From Bacteroidota bacterium (GTDB taxonomy: Bacteria > Bacteroidota > Bacteroidia > Chitinophagales > Chitinophagaceae), in NCBI GenBank assembly GCA_016183765.1, contig JACPEA010000007.1:88076-152075 (forward strand): DNA of 64,000 bases, given 5' to 3'. Every line of letters starts with the position of its first letter. The first letter of the stretch is position 1. This document shows positions 55,535-64,000 of the stretch, in pieces. Under the pieces are notes generated by a model. The model was not told the origin of the DNA. It saw nothing but the letters and a program-made list of their open reading frames with translations, and ran no database searches. The position numbers and the translations under genes are program-made.

Positions 55535-56731
55535 ATGCTAGTCATCGGGCTTATTAGAGAGGGAAAAGTTCCGGCGGATAACCGGGTGGCACTTACGCCG
55601 GCACAGTGCAAATGGCTGGTGAAACATTACCCGGAACTGCGGATCCTGGTGCAAAGTTCGCCCAACCGCTGTTTTACGGATGAAGAGTACCGGCGGGCAG
55701 GTTTACAGGTGGTGGATGACCTGTCGGAATGTACCCTGCTGCTGGGTATCAAGGAAGTGCCTGTAAGCCAGCTGATCCCCGGTAAGACCTATCTGTTCTT
55801 TTCCCATACCAAGAAAAAACAAGCGTATAACCAGGCTTTGATGAAAGCCATGGTGGAACATAAGATCACCCTGATCGATTATGAATGCCTGGAGCATGAG
55901 GACGGACAGCGGATCATCGGTTTCGGTTTTTTTGCTGGTATTGTAGGGGCGCATAACGGCATCATGGGCTATGGCAACCGTACCGGTGCCTACCACCTGG
56001 GCCGTGTGGGCGAAGTGAAGGATTACCGGGAACTGATACATACTTATTTTGGGTTAAAACTGCCCAGGGTCAAGATCGCCATCACCGGCAGTGGCCGGGT
56101 GGCCCATGGCATACTGGAGATCATGACACTGATGGATGTACAGGATGTAGAGCCCGGCGAATTCCTTTCCCGGAATTTCGACTACCCGGTATATGTGCAT
56201 CTGAAGGGTGCGCAGCTTTACCGGCATCGGCAGAACGGTTCCTATGACCGCGAAGGTTTTCATGCACATGCCGCCGATTACGACTGCCTGTTCGAAGAAT
56301 TCTGTGCCCATACCGATATCCTGATGAATGGTATTTACTGGGAACCCACTATGCCGCGTTTGTTCTCAATGGAAACGATGCAGCGTTCTGATTTCCGCAT
56401 CCAGACCATTGCCGATATCACGGACGACAAGAACGGAAGTGTGCCCTGTAACCTGGGCGATGCCACCATTGATGACCCGATCTATGGCGTGAATAAACTG
56501 ACAGGAGAGAGGACGGCTCCGTATATTCCCGGCTCCATCGATATCATGGCCGTAGGTAACCTGCCCAACGAACTGCCCCGCGATGCCAGCCGGTTTTTTG
56601 GCGAGCAACTGATCAAATATGTGCTGGAAGATATCCGGAAAGGAGGCAGTAAGATCATTGAACGCGCCACCATTTTGCAGGAGGGAAAACTCACCGCTTA
56701 TTTTGACTACCTGAGCGATTACGCGTATTAA
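55535..56731 (+). CDS. AlaDH/PNT-family NAD(P)-dependent dehydrogenase, saccharopine dehydrogenase-like
   Basis: A 398-residue oxidoreductase with the N-terminal AlaDh/PNT domain (LVIGLIREGKVPADNRVALT, LLLGIKEVPVSQLIPGKTYL, FFSHTKKKQAYNQALMKAMV, ITLIDYECLEHEDGQRIIGF) and a Rossmann domain (VKIAITGSGRVAHGILEIM). The later FRIQTIADITDDKNGSVPCN and PGSIDIMAVGNLPNELPRDA match the lysine-forming saccharopine dehydrogenase (LYS1) branch, so the role may be in lysine metabolism. The substrate is not certain. ATG 55535 is used; the TTG at 55517 is less likely. Confidence 0.85.
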   Translation: MLVIGLIREGKVPADNRVALTPAQCKWLVKHYPELRILVQSSPNRCFTDEEYRRAGLQVVDDLSECTLLLGIKEVPVSQLIPGKTYLFFSHTKKKQAYNQALMKAMVEHKITLIDYECLEHEDGQRIIGFGFFAGIVGAHNGIMGYGNRTGAYHLGRVGEVKDYRELIHTYFGLKLPRVKIAITGSGRVAHGILEIMTLMDVQDVEPGEFLSRNFDYPVYVHLKGAQLYRHRQNGSYDREGFHAHAADYDCLFEEFCAHTDILMNGIYWEPTMPRLFSMETMQRSDFRIQTIADITDDKNGSVPCNLGDATIDDPIYGVNKLTGERTAPYIPGSIDIMAVGNLPNELPRDASRFFGEQLIKYVLEDIRKGGSKIIERATILQEGKLTAYFDYLSDYAY

Positions 56732-56787
56732 GTGACCTGTTACGCCAACCAACCAACAGCTTTATGGAAATAACCGTTACCGGGGTT

Positions 56788-57504
56788 TTACAGCTTCAGG
56801 TAATAGGGACGCAATAAAGTCTCGAAATCTTCCGTATAAGCCGTTCCCTCACGGATGGTCAGGGTTTGTATGACAGGTTCTGTTTTTACGCTGCCGAACA
56901 GCAATATTGCCCTGAAACAGGGATGTGCCGGTGTCTGTTTGACCGAGATATCTTCTTCCAGGTGCAATCCTTTCTCTGCAGCCAGTTCCTCAAATGCCTG
57001 TTTGCGGTGGTAGGGCAGCAGTACGGCCAGTTGGCCGCGATCTGTAAGGTGGGTCAGTGCGGCTGTTAGTAATTCTTCCAACGATAAGGCTTCACTGTGC
57101 AGGGCCAGGTTACGGCGGGTATCGCTGCTCTTCAGGTCGTTCTCAAAAAACGGCGGGTTGCTGATGATCAGTTCGTATTTTTTTCCGAGGTGCACCGTTC
57201 TGATATCGCCACAGATCACCTGTAATCTTTCCCGCCAGGGCGATGCCTCAAAATTTTCGGCTGCCTGTTCTGCAGCCTGTTCATCCAGTTCTACCGCATC
57301 GATCCTTGCCCTGTTCTGCTGTGCCAGCATCAGGCTCAGTAAACCTGTGCCTGTACCGATATCCAGGATACTGTCGTCCGGCCCCATACGGGTTGTTCTG
57401 CCTGCCATCCATGCCCCAAACAGGCAGGCGTCGGTACACACTTTCATGGCACAACGTTCCTGGTGTATGGTGAACTGTTTGAACCGGAAAAAACTATTCG
57501 ACAT
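56788..57504 (-). CDS. trmN6: tRNA1(Val) (adenine(37)-N6)-methyltransferase
   Basis: A 238-residue methyltransferase with the YfiC/TrmN6 features: FRFKQFTIHQERCAMKVCTD at the start, motif I ILDIGTGTGLLSLMLAQQ and the N6-adenine motif LIISNPPFFENDLKSSD. It methylates A37 of tRNA1-Val. It converges with the dehydrogenase gene. Length normal. Confidence 0.92.
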   Translation of the reverse strand: MSNSFFRFKQFTIHQERCAMKVCTDACLFGAWMAGRTTRMGPDDSILDIGTGTGLLSLMLAQQNRARIDAVELDEQAAEQAAENFEASPWRERLQVICGDIRTVHLGKKYELIISNPPFFENDLKSSDTRRNLALHSEALSLEELLTAALTHLTDRGQLAVLLPYHRKQAFEELAAEKGLHLEEDISVKQTPAHPCFRAILLFGSVKTEPVIQTLTIREGTAYTEDFETLLRPYYLKL

Positions 57505-57562
57505 AGCCTAAAATTACAATGTTTCTGCCGGTGCTGTTCCGGCAAGTGATTCCTGCCAAAAC

Positions 57563-57592
57563 AAAAGCCTGTTCCTTTTACGAAACAGGCTT
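57563..57592 (-). terminator. Terminator of the sdh operon
   Basis: AACAGGCTT (57584-57592) and AAGCCTGTT (57565-57573) form a 9-bp stem. On the minus strand it is followed by TTGTTTT. It lies 33 bp past sdhB. Confidence 0.85.
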
Positions 57593-57624
57593 CTGTAACA
57601 ATTCCTTTTCAGGAAAGTGTTGTA

Positions 57625-58389
57625 TTATTTATCGGAGGTGAATCCGGCGCCCAGGTATTCTTTGTTCAGGCGGGCAATATTGGTGATAGAGATCTCTTTC
57701 GGACAGGTAGCTTCGCAGGCACCGGTATTGGTACAGGAACCAAAACCTTCTTTGTCCATCTGTGCCACCATGTTCATCACACGGCTTTTTCTTTCAGGGG
57801 CACCTTGTGGTAACAGGGCCAGGTGCGATACTTTGGCGCTCAGGAACAACATAGCGCTGCTGTTTTTACAGGCAGCCACACAGGCGCCGCAGCCGATACA
57901 CATGGCAGCTGCGAATGAAGCATCCGCATCGTCTTTCGGGATGGGGATGGCATTACCATCTACGGCATTACCGGTATTGACGCTGATATAACCTCCTGCC
58001 TGAATGATACGGTCAAAAGCAGAACGGTCTACCATAAGGTCTTTGATCACGGGGAAGGCATCGGCTCTCCAGGGTTCTACCACAACGGTGTCGCCATCGT
58101 TGAAAGCGCGCATGTGCAGCTGGCAGGTAGTGTTGGCCTGCCAGGGGCCATGGGGTTTTCCGTTGATGTACATAGAGCAGGCCCCGCAAATACCTTCGCG
58201 GCAGTCATGATCGAAGGTGATCGGGTCTTCCCCGTCGTGGATCAGTTGCTCGTTCAGCACATCAAACATTTCCAGGAAACTCATTTCAGAGGAAATGTTC
58301 TCTACCCGGTACAGTTTGAACTCGCCTTTTGATTTGCAGTTTTTCTGCCTCCAGACTTTCAGGTTCAGGTTCATGTTATAATGTTCCAT
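57625..58389 (-). CDS. sdhB: Succinate dehydrogenase/fumarate reductase iron-sulfur subunit
   Basis: A 254-residue Fe-S protein. 2Fe-2S ligands in [18 protein letters not shown], then [13 protein letters not shown] and [15 protein letters not shown] for the 4Fe-4S and 3Fe-4S centres. It carries electrons from the flavoprotein to the quinone site at the inner membrane. The 254-residue length and pairing with a one-piece cytochrome b indicate the B-type complex usual in Bacteroidota. ATG at 58389 or 58374; the second starts [17 protein letters not shown] as in relatives. Last gene of the operon. Confidence 0.95.
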   Translation of the reverse strand: MEHYNMNLNLKVWRQKNCKSKGEFKLYRVENISSEMSFLEMFDVLNEQLIHDGEDPITFDHDCREGICGACSMYINGKPHGPWQANTTCQLHMRAFNDGDTVVVEPWRADAFPVIKDLMVDRSAFDRIIQAGGYISVNTGNAVDGNAIPIPKDDADASFAAAMCIGCGACVAACKNSSAMLFLSAKVSHLALLPQGAPERKSRVMNMVAQMDKEGFGSCTNTGACEATCPKEISITNIARLNKEYLGAGFTSDK

Positions 58390-58429
58390 ATAGAAATTTG
58401 AGAATTTGAAAATTTGAAAATCTGAAAAT
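58390..58429. repeat. Four 8-bp repeats ATTTGAAA
   Basis: A short AT-rich tandem array (ATTTGAGA, ATTTGAAA twice, ATCTGAAA) in the 49-bp gap between the four-helix-bundle gene and sdhB. Confidence 0.65.
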
Positions 58430-58438
58430 GCTGACGTT

Positions 58439-58786
58439 TTACCTTTTTGCCGTAGTGATGATCCTGGAAAGGATCCTTATCAACTCTTCGAGGTGACAAG
58501 CTAAGGCCGGATCAAAGGGGTATGACTCACTTTTTTCACAAAGCAGCAGCCAATATTCTGTTTCACTTGCCTCTTTGGCTGCTAATTTCATTTTGTGAAC
58601 GAAGTCTGCCTTGCTTTCTGCGTTTTGCGCCTCGAATATGTTTGCACCTATCGAGGTTGCGGAACGTAAAAGCTGTTTTGCAATCACAAATTTTCGGTCT
58701 TGTTCAAGAACTTCTGTGAATCGTATGATCGAGAGAGAAAACGCAACGGATTTCTCGGCAACCACATTTCTTCTATCATTAAGCAT
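58439..58786 (-). CDS. Four-helix-bundle protein (S23/IVP family) inside the sdh operon
   Basis: A 115-residue helical protein. [60 protein letters not shown] and [11 protein letters not shown] are the family hallmarks (23S rRNA-intervening-sequence protein fold). The family's function is unknown; copies are scattered through Bacteroidota, often as inserted genes. Here it separates sdhA from sdhB, which normally adjoin. It reads in the operon direction, with 84 and 49 bp gaps. Confidence 0.87.
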   Translation of the reverse strand: MLNDRRNVVAEKSVAFSLSIIRFTEVLEQDRKFVIAKQLLRSATSIGANIFEAQNAESKADFVHKMKLAAKEASETEYWLLLCEKSESYPFDPALACHLEELIRILSRIITTAKR

Positions 58787-58870
58787 TTTACCGGATTTTG
58801 GAGTGACTATTTCAAATTAGCACACTTTCCAATTCTCCCATTCAAATGCGTTAAATACCGGGTATAAATA

Positions 58871-60844
58871 CTACTTGTAATTCCTCTGTGTCGGTTTGAT
58901 CACTTCGTAGTTCAAAGTTTCCTTATGCAGGTTCCATTTGCTTTCGCCGGCATACTCCCAGGCAGCTACATACATGTAGTTGGCATCATCGCGCAGTGCC
59001 TCACCATCGGGTGTCTGGTACTCTTCGCGGAAGTGGCCACCACAGCTCTCATTGCGGTTCAGTGCATCGATGCACATGAGTTCTCCGAGCTCGATGAAGT
59101 CGGCCACGCGGTTAGCTTTATCCAGCTCCGGGTTCATTTCTTCGATCTCGCCCGGTATACGTACATCGCTCCAGAATTCTTTTTTCAGAGCCTGTATCTC
59201 CGTGATGGCTTCCTGTAATCCTTTTGCATTACGCGCCATACCACATTTCTCCCACATGATCTTACCCAGGCGTTTGTGGAAACTTTCTACAGACTGTTTC
59301 CCTTTAATGCCCATCAGTTTTTGGATCCTGCCGGCCACTTCTTTCTTCGCTTCTTCAAAAGCGGGATGAGAGGTTTCAATGGCTTTGGCATAGATCTCAT
59401 CTGCCAGGCTGTTACCTAAAGTATAGGGGATCACAAAGTATCCGTCGGCCAGTCCCTGCATCAGTGCGGAAGCGCCCAAACGGTTGGCGCCGTGATCGCT
59501 GAAATTCGCTTCTCCCAGGGCATACAGGCCGGGTACGCTGGTCTGCAGTTCGTAGTCTACCCACAAACCTCCCATGGTATAGTGTACGGCAGGGTAGATG
59601 CGCATTGGAACCTCGTAGGGGTTCTCGCCTGTGATCTTCTCGTACATATCGAACAGGTTACCATATTTTTCTTTCACCACTTCCTTACCCAGGGCGATGA
59701 TCTCTTCCTGGCTAGCGTTGTCCTTGCCTTCTTTGCTGATCTCGATCTTGCCATAACGGATGATGGCTGCGCCGAAATCCAGGTATACGGCCTGTTTACT
59801 GGTTCCTACGCCATAACCTTCATCGCATCTTTCCTTGGCGGCACGGGATGCCACGTCGCGGGGTACAAGGTTACCGAAAGCGGGGTATCTTCTTTCGAGG
59901 TAATAGTCTCTTTCTTCTTCGGGGATATCGCTGGCTTTGCGGTTATCGCCCTTGGCTTTGGGAACCCAGATACGGCCATCGTTACGCAGCGATTCTGACA
60001 TCAGGGTCAGTTTTGACTGGTGATCACCGCTAACGGGGATACAGGTGGGGTGGATCTGTGTAAAGCAGGGGTTACCGAACGCTGCGCCTTTTTTGTGGGC
60101 TTTCCAGGCGGCGGTCACATTGCTGCCCATGGCGTTGGTGGAGAGATAGAATACGTTTCCGTATCCGCCGGTGCAGAGCAATATGGCATGGCCAAAATGG
60201 CGCTCCAGTTTACCGGTCACCAGGTCGCGGGCAATAATACCGCGGGCTTTCCCGTCGATCTCAACGATCTCCAGCATTTCGTGCCTGCTGTACATTTTTA
60301 CATTACCCAGGGCTATCTGTCGCTCCAGGGCCTGGTAAGCGCCTATCAATAACTGCTGACCGGTTTGTCCGGCAGCATAAAAAGTTCTTTGTACCTGTGT
60401 ACCACCGAAGGAGCGGTTGCTCAGTAAACCGCCATATTCACGGGCAAAGGGAACACCCTGTGCCACGCACTGGTCAATGATATTGGCGCTTACTTCTGAC
60501 AGACGGTGTACGTTGGCTTCGCGTGCGCGGTAGTCGCCACCCTTGATCGTGTCGTAGAACAAACGGAAAACGCTGTCGCCATCGTTCTGGTAGTTCTTGG
60601 CGGCGTTGATACCACCCTGCGCGGCGATGGAGTGAGCACGGCGGGGAGAGTCCTGGAAGCAGAAAGCTTTTACTTGATAGCCCAGTTCCCCTAAGGAAGC
60701 GGCTGCAGAAGCACCGGCAAGACCGGTTCCTACTACGATCACTTCCAGCTTACGTTTATTGGCCGGGTTCACCAGCTTGCAATGCCCCTTGTACTCGGTC
60801 CATTTCTCATCTAAAGTTCCGGCAGGAATTTTTGCATCTAACAT
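58871..60844 (-). CDS. sdhA: Succinate dehydrogenase/fumarate reductase flavoprotein subunit
   Basis: A 657-residue FAD protein. FAD motif [19 protein letters not shown], the covalent-FAD His in [31 protein letters not shown], the active-site region [17 protein letters not shown] and the late [20 protein letters not shown]. It oxidises succinate at the membrane. ATG 60844 ([15 protein letters not shown]) is the family start; the open frame upstream is spacer containing a repeat. Order in the operon is sdhC, sdhA, four-helix-bundle gene, sdhB. Confidence 0.96.
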   Translation of the reverse strand: MLDAKIPAGTLDEKWTEYKGHCKLVNPANKRKLEVIVVGTGLAGASAAASLGELGYQVKAFCFQDSPRRAHSIAAQGGINAAKNYQNDGDSVFRLFYDTIKGGDYRAREANVHRLSEVSANIIDQCVAQGVPFAREYGGLLSNRSFGGTQVQRTFYAAGQTGQQLLIGAYQALERQIALGNVKMYSRHEMLEIVEIDGKARGIIARDLVTGKLERHFGHAILLCTGGYGNVFYLSTNAMGSNVTAAWKAHKKGAAFGNPCFTQIHPTCIPVSGDHQSKLTLMSESLRNDGRIWVPKAKGDNRKASDIPEEERDYYLERRYPAFGNLVPRDVASRAAKERCDEGYGVGTSKQAVYLDFGAAIIRYGKIEISKEGKDNASQEEIIALGKEVVKEKYGNLFDMYEKITGENPYEVPMRIYPAVHYTMGGLWVDYELQTSVPGLYALGEANFSDHGANRLGASALMQGLADGYFVIPYTLGNSLADEIYAKAIETSHPAFEEAKKEVAGRIQKLMGIKGKQSVESFHKRLGKIMWEKCGMARNAKGLQEAITEIQALKKEFWSDVRIPGEIEEMNPELDKANRVADFIELGELMCIDALNRNESCGGHFREEYQTPDGEALRDDANYMYVAAWEYAGESKWNLHKETLNYEVIKPTQRNYK

Positions 60845-60908
60845 ATTTCTATGGTTTGTCGCCCACCTCTCGGCAGACAGGTTTTTATTTTTGATTACCC
60901 CCAAAAAA

Positions 60909-60945
60909 CATTCACTCATTCTATCATCCACTCATTCACTCATTG
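60909..60945. repeat. 8-bp repeat ATTCACTC in the sdhC-sdhA gap
   Basis: Direct copies of CATTCACTCATTC and CATCCACTC, the reverse complement of the GAGTGAATGAGTGGATG array at 12.3 kb. Confidence 0.6.
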
Positions 60946-60951
60946 TTATAG

Positions 60952-61620
60952 TTAAACCCATCCCAAATAAAAGCTCACTGGCATCATAGCAAAGAGCAGG
61001 GTGATGGTGATGGAGAACGCATATCCCACAGAGGTCAGCAGGGTATTGTAGCGTTTGTTGTGGATGCCCAGGGTACGGAAAGCGCTCTGGAAACCATGGG
61101 CGAGGTGGTATCCCAGTGAAATACAGCCCAGCACATATACGATCACAACCCATAGTACGCTGAATTCCAGTTTCATTTTTTCAAAAAGGTTAATCTCTTC
61201 ACCCAGCAGAAAACCCTGGTTGGAACGGTTGGGTAACCAGAAATGGTAGAGGTGCAGTACCAGGAACAACAGGATCAGCGTACCCAGTAAGCCCATACTT
61301 CTGCTGTACCATTTGCTTCCTTCGTTGCCATAACTTACGGCATAACCCACAGAACGTTTGCGGCGGTTGGCGAATTCGAGCATCAGACCCTGGATGACAT
61401 GTAAGAACAATCCGGCAAAAAGACCCAGTTCCAGGATACGCGGCACCCAGTTGGATCCCATGAAGTGCGCACCTTTGGTGAACATCTCACCGTTATCACC
61501 TGCCCAGATGCAGGCATTCAGTCCCGCGTGAACAATCAGGAAAAGAATCAGGAAAATACCGGTGAAACCCATAACCAATTTCTTTCCTACCGACGAAGTG
61601 AAGACTTGTTTCCAGGTCAT
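60952..61620 (-). CDS. sdhC: Succinate dehydrogenase cytochrome b subunit
   Basis: A 222-residue membrane protein with five helices of the b558 type: KKLVMGFTGIFLILFLIVHA (helix I with a haem His), GLFAGLFLHVIQGLMLEFA, LLGTLILLFLVLHLYHFWLP, IVYVLGCISLGYHLAHGF and a final helix ITITLLFAMMPVSFYLGW. The spaced histidines fit two haems, as in B-type succinate:menaquinone oxidoreductases. First gene of the operon, 24 bp after the predicted start. Confidence 0.92.
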   Translation of the reverse strand: MTWKQVFTSSVGKKLVMGFTGIFLILFLIVHAGLNACIWAGDNGEMFTKGAHFMGSNWVPRILELGLFAGLFLHVIQGLMLEFANRRKRSVGYAVSYGNEGSKWYSRSMGLLGTLILLFLVLHLYHFWLPNRSNQGFLLGEEINLFEKMKLEFSVLWVVIVYVLGCISLGYHLAHGFQSAFRTLGIHNKRYNTLLTSVGYAFSITITLLFAMMPVSFYLGWV

Positions 61621-61648
61621 ATTGCAAGTTTAAGTTTGTAAATCGCTG

Positions 61649-61656
61649 CAAAAATA
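61649..61656 (-). promoter_or_regulatory. Promoter box of the sdh operon
   Basis: Perfect TATTTTTG on the minus strand (61656-61649); predicted RNA start 61644, 24 bp before sdhC. No TTG at a standard distance, so an activator may help. Confidence 0.5.
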
Positions 61657-61890
61657 AGATAGTATACAATGCTATGCGTTCCGTATTCCCAACTTTTTTG
61701 CACGTAGGTTCATAAGTTTTTGCGGAGGGTATCCAACTCATTGTCCTGAAAATGCACTGCCTGGTTGTTGCCGGCTTTTGCGGGTGGCATCGCCTGTTGA
61801 AAGATACCCCTGCCAACGGCGCCCAAAAATTCCACAACCGTTCACATAAAAATACTTTCCCTAAAGCGGTTACTCACTTACATTTGGTAC

Positions 61891-63138
61891 ATGTTAAAGC
61901 TATTGAGTATCTTATGGAACAGTTTCCGGATGGCCCTGCAGGAGTTACGGGTGAACAAGCTCCGTACCTTTCTCTCGCTCTTCGGTATTACCATCGGTAT
62001 CTTCTGCATCATCGGCGTGCTGGCAACGGTCGACAGCCTGGAACGCAAAGTACAGAACGATATCAAATCTTTTGGCAATAACACCATTTACATCGATAAA
62101 TGGAACTATGGCGGCGGTAATGATTATCCCTGGTGGAAATACATGAAACGTCCGCCCATGCGGATCGAGGAGATGAAGTTCGTCAAGACCAAAAGCCAGC
62201 TGGCAGCCAATTCGGCCATGTTCGTTTCAAGTAACGTGAAGCTGAGTTATAAGGATAATATATTGAATAATGTAAACATATACGGTGTTTCTGAGGAGTT
62301 CAATATCATCCAGACCATCGATATCGATCATGGCCGTTACCTGAATGAGTCTGAATTTCTCCGGGGTAACCCCACAGCCATTATCGGGTACCAGGTGGCC
62401 GAAGAGCTGTTCGGCAACCCGCAGATAGCGGTGGGTAAGGAAGTGACCTATAACAGTAAAAAAGTGACCGTGGTAGGGGTGATCAAAAAACAGGGACAGA
62501 GTTTTGTGGGGGGATTTGATTACGACCAGAGCCTGATCGTTTCGTACCGTTATTTCGCCAGCGTGTACAATCCCGATAACAGCAACCCCTTCATTATGGT
62601 GCAGGGAAAACCCAATATCGCTTCCAAGGCCCTGCAGGATGAGTTGACGGGCATCATGCGCCAGATCCGAAGGCTGAGCCCGGTGGATGAAGACAATTTC
62701 TCCTGCAACGATGTGGCTATGTTCAGTGAACAGGTAAAGGGATTCTTTGGCCAGGTAAGCGCCGGAGGTTGGGCCATTGCCGGGTTAAGCTTGATCGTGG
62801 GTGCTTTCGGTGTGGCTAATATCATGTTCGTGACCGTTCGGGAACGGACCAGCCAGATCGGCCTGAAAAAAGCACTGGGAGCAAAACGGAGCACTATCCT
62901 CACCGAATTCCTGATCGAAAGCGCTTTCCTGTGTATCATCGGTGGTCTGGTTGGACTGGCGCTGGTGGAAGTGCTGTCGATGGTCTTGAGCACCGTATTG
63001 CCTTTCCCGATCTTTATCGCGCCCAATATCATCATACTCGCGTTAAGTATCTGTATCGTCCTGGGAATTATTTCAGGCATCATTCCCGCTTCCATCGCCG
63101 CCCGGATGGACCCGGTAGTGGCTATCCGTACGAAATAA
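61891..63138 (+). CDS. MacB-like ABC transporter permease
   Basis: A 415-residue FtsX-family permease. The N-terminal helix (LRTFLSLFGITIGIFCIIGV) is followed by the periplasmic MacB_PCD domain (about 45-270) and three C-terminal helices with the loop RERTSQIGLKKALGAKRSTI and the ending IAARMDPVVAIRTK. It works with a separate ATPase (not adjacent) to export a peptide, lipid or drug. Complete, unlike the permease fragment at 14.7 kb. The 270 bp before it, up to the sdh promoter, hold no gene I can support. Confidence 0.9.
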   Translation: MLKLLSILWNSFRMALQELRVNKLRTFLSLFGITIGIFCIIGVLATVDSLERKVQNDIKSFGNNTIYIDKWNYGGGNDYPWWKYMKRPPMRIEEMKFVKTKSQLAANSAMFVSSNVKLSYKDNILNNVNIYGVSEEFNIIQTIDIDHGRYLNESEFLRGNPTAIIGYQVAEELFGNPQIAVGKEVTYNSKKVTVVGVIKKQGQSFVGGFDYDQSLIVSYRYFASVYNPDNSNPFIMVQGKPNIASKALQDELTGIMRQIRRLSPVDEDNFSCNDVAMFSEQVKGFFGQVSAGGWAIAGLSLIVGAFGVANIMFVTVRERTSQIGLKKALGAKRSTILTEFLIESAFLCIIGGLVGLALVEVLSMVLSTVLPFPIFIAPNIIILALSICIVLGIISGIIPASIAARMDPVVAIRTK

Positions 63139-63153
63139 ACTGGGAATGAACTG

Positions 63154-63266
63154 GATTCTTGATTCTTGATCCTTGATTCTTGACCCTTGATTCTTGACCC
63201 TTGATTCTTGATCCTTGATTCTTGACCCTTGATTCTTGATCCTTGATTCTTGACCCTTGATCCTTG
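63154..63266. repeat. Heptamer tandem array TTGATTC/TTGAYCC
   Basis: About 16 direct copies of a 7-bp unit. TTGATTC alternates with TTGATCC or TTGACCC, giving a 14-bp higher-order repeat. A related array (TTGATCC, TTGTCCC, TTGTTCC) lies at 63546-63592. Intergenic between the permease and tsaD. Confidence 0.9.
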
Positions 63267-63270
63267 CTTT

Positions 63271-63430
63271 GGTCATTGGGAGGAATATTGGATACCCAGG
63301 ACTTATCATTCCCTTCATCGGTTCCTTGTTCGTCTGTTCATCTGTTCGTTTTTGGTCATTGGAGGAATATTGGATCCCCGGAACTTATCATTCCCTTCAT
63401 TGGTTCCTTGTTCATCTGTTCGTCTTTTCC
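63271..63430. repeat. Two 83-bp direct copies
   Basis: Copy 1 from 63271 and copy 2 from 63354 both read GGTCATTGG(G)AGGAATATTGG, then ACTTATCATTCCCTTCAT and GGTTCCTTGTTC. They end in CATCTGTTCG words, which are the reverse complement of the 3.65-kb array. Copies differ at several bases. Confidence 0.85.
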
Positions 63431-63588
63431 CCGTCTGTCTACCTTTAGCAGCCTCATTACTTGATATTATTTTCACCGCAGAGCCGCAGAGATCGGAGAG
63501 TTTGCGCAGAGTGTACCGACTCCAGTATGCATCATTCCGTTCATCCTTGATCCTTGTCCCTTGATTCTTGTCCCTTGTTCCTTGTTCC

Positions 63589-63618
63589 TTGCTTTCTGCC
63601 CTGGTCTGCCTACCTTTG
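63589..63618 (+). promoter_or_regulatory. Predicted promoter of tsaD
   Basis: TTG (63589-63591), 19 bp, perfect TACCTTTG (63611-63618). The -33 TTG is the last unit of the heptamer-like array. Predicted start 63623. A near copy of the box, CTACCTTTAG, is at about 63439. Confidence 0.6.
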
Positions 63619-63695
63619 CACCCGTTTGTGATTCATTTTATCCTGAACAGATCGTCAACCAATCATAGCCATCAATCCGTAAACTCCAAGCACTC

Positions 63696-64000
63696 TTGTC
63701 AACCCTCCTCGCCATAGAATCTTCCTGCGACGAAACTTCGGCCGCTGTTTGTGTGGATGGGCAGATACTGTCCAATTTCATTGCCAACCAGACCGTACAT
63801 GAGCAGTATGGGGGAGTGGTACCCGAACTGGCCAGCAGGGCGCATATGCAGCATATTGTGCCGGTGGTGGATGCCGCTTTGGCACAGGCGTTCCCGTTAC
63901 TACCGACGCCAGCTGAGCGGTTGCAAAAGCTCGATGCGATCGCATTTACTCAGGCTCCGGGACTGATCGGCAGTTTATTGGTGGGTACCCAGTTTGCCAA
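63696..64000 (+). CDS. tsaD: tRNA N6-adenosine threonylcarbamoyltransferase TsaD (3' end outside window)
   Basis: The first 101 codons. [39 protein letters not shown] with the metal-binding H-x3-H pattern (RAHMQHI), and [20 protein letters not shown] are unmistakable. It transfers threonylcarbamoyl to A37 of ANN-reading tRNAs. No ATG fits; the frame is closed by a TAG at 63666, and TTG at 63696 is the start that gives the normal N-terminus. Own promoter 73 bp upstream. Confidence 0.93.
   Translation, partial: MSTLLAIESSCDETSAAVCVDGQILSNFIANQTVHEQYGGVVPELASRAHMQHIVPVVDAALAQAFPLLPTPAERLQKLDAIAFTQAPGLIGSLLVGTQFA

Noticed and set aside
61752..62081. A 109-codon plus-strand frame before and into the MacB-like permease gene
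   Set aside because: It overlaps the well-supported permease start in another frame and has no family-like sequence.

Overview
The window looks like a chromosomal segment of a Bacteroidota bacterium, most likely Chitinophagaceae. The signs are TAnnTTTG-type promoters, a SusC/SusD nutrient-uptake locus driven by an ECF sigma/FecR pair, type IX secretion proteins (a Plug protein and a C-terminal sorting domain), a TamL-type Omp85 lipoprotein, a GH144-like glucanase, and few Shine-Dalgarno sequences. The left edge cuts an outer membrane protein gene and the right edge cuts tsaD.

Layout. 0-14 kb: housekeeping and envelope genes (proS, truB, tamL, an rRNA methyltransferase, a LolC/E-like permease, the T9SS plug protein), the SRP RNA, a transaldolase-like aldolase, an oxidoreductase, a GNAT acetyltransferase and a thioesterase. 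14.3-16.6 kb: a scar of broken genes, namely a DinB gene without its 3' end, the tail of an ABC permease, a sigma-54 regulator without its N-terminus and a histidine kinase that lacks its phospho-acceptor region. 16.6-28 kb: an ECF sigma/zinc-finger pair, an alpha-L-fucosidase with three L-fucose catabolic genes, a GlxA-type regulator divergent from a VOC/DHFR-like/DoxX operon, a lipid kinase and an SGNH hydrolase. 27.4-32.7 kb: sulfide/persulfide-type genes (sqr, HMA protein, DUF6132) and an orphan transcription unit. 33-37.4 kb: surface proteins, including a long repeat fibre broken by an out-of-frame repeat event. 37.5-46.9 kb: a beta-1,2-glucan-type polysaccharide utilisation locus. 47-50.7 kb: otsAB and accessory proteins. 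51-54.5 kb: an AT-rich island with a RloA/RloB-like (AbiL-like) defence pair between direct repeats, beside tRNA-Leu. 54.8-64 kb: hscB, an AlaDH/saccharopine dehydrogenase-like gene, trmN6, an sdhCAB operon interrupted by a four-helix-bundle gene, a MacB-like permease and tsaD.

The most interesting regulatory signal is a 16-bp operator, TGTAAC-N4-GTTACA, found three times (27.49, 28.89 and 32.00 kb). At each site a TAnnTTTG-like box begins exactly 29.5 bp from the operator centre. If the first T of that box is -12, as the SRP RNA promoter in this window suggests, the operator centre is at -41.5, the class II position of CRP/FNR-family activators. Two sites drive sqr and the HMA-DUF6132 operon. 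The third faces a roughly 200-nt region with no convincing ORF and a terminator, a candidate regulated small RNA. Other strong leads are the defence island with its flanking repeats, the reversible-looking frameshift in the fibre gene, and the degraded two-component system.

All calls come from reading sequence; no database search was run. Families are named from memory of their motifs.
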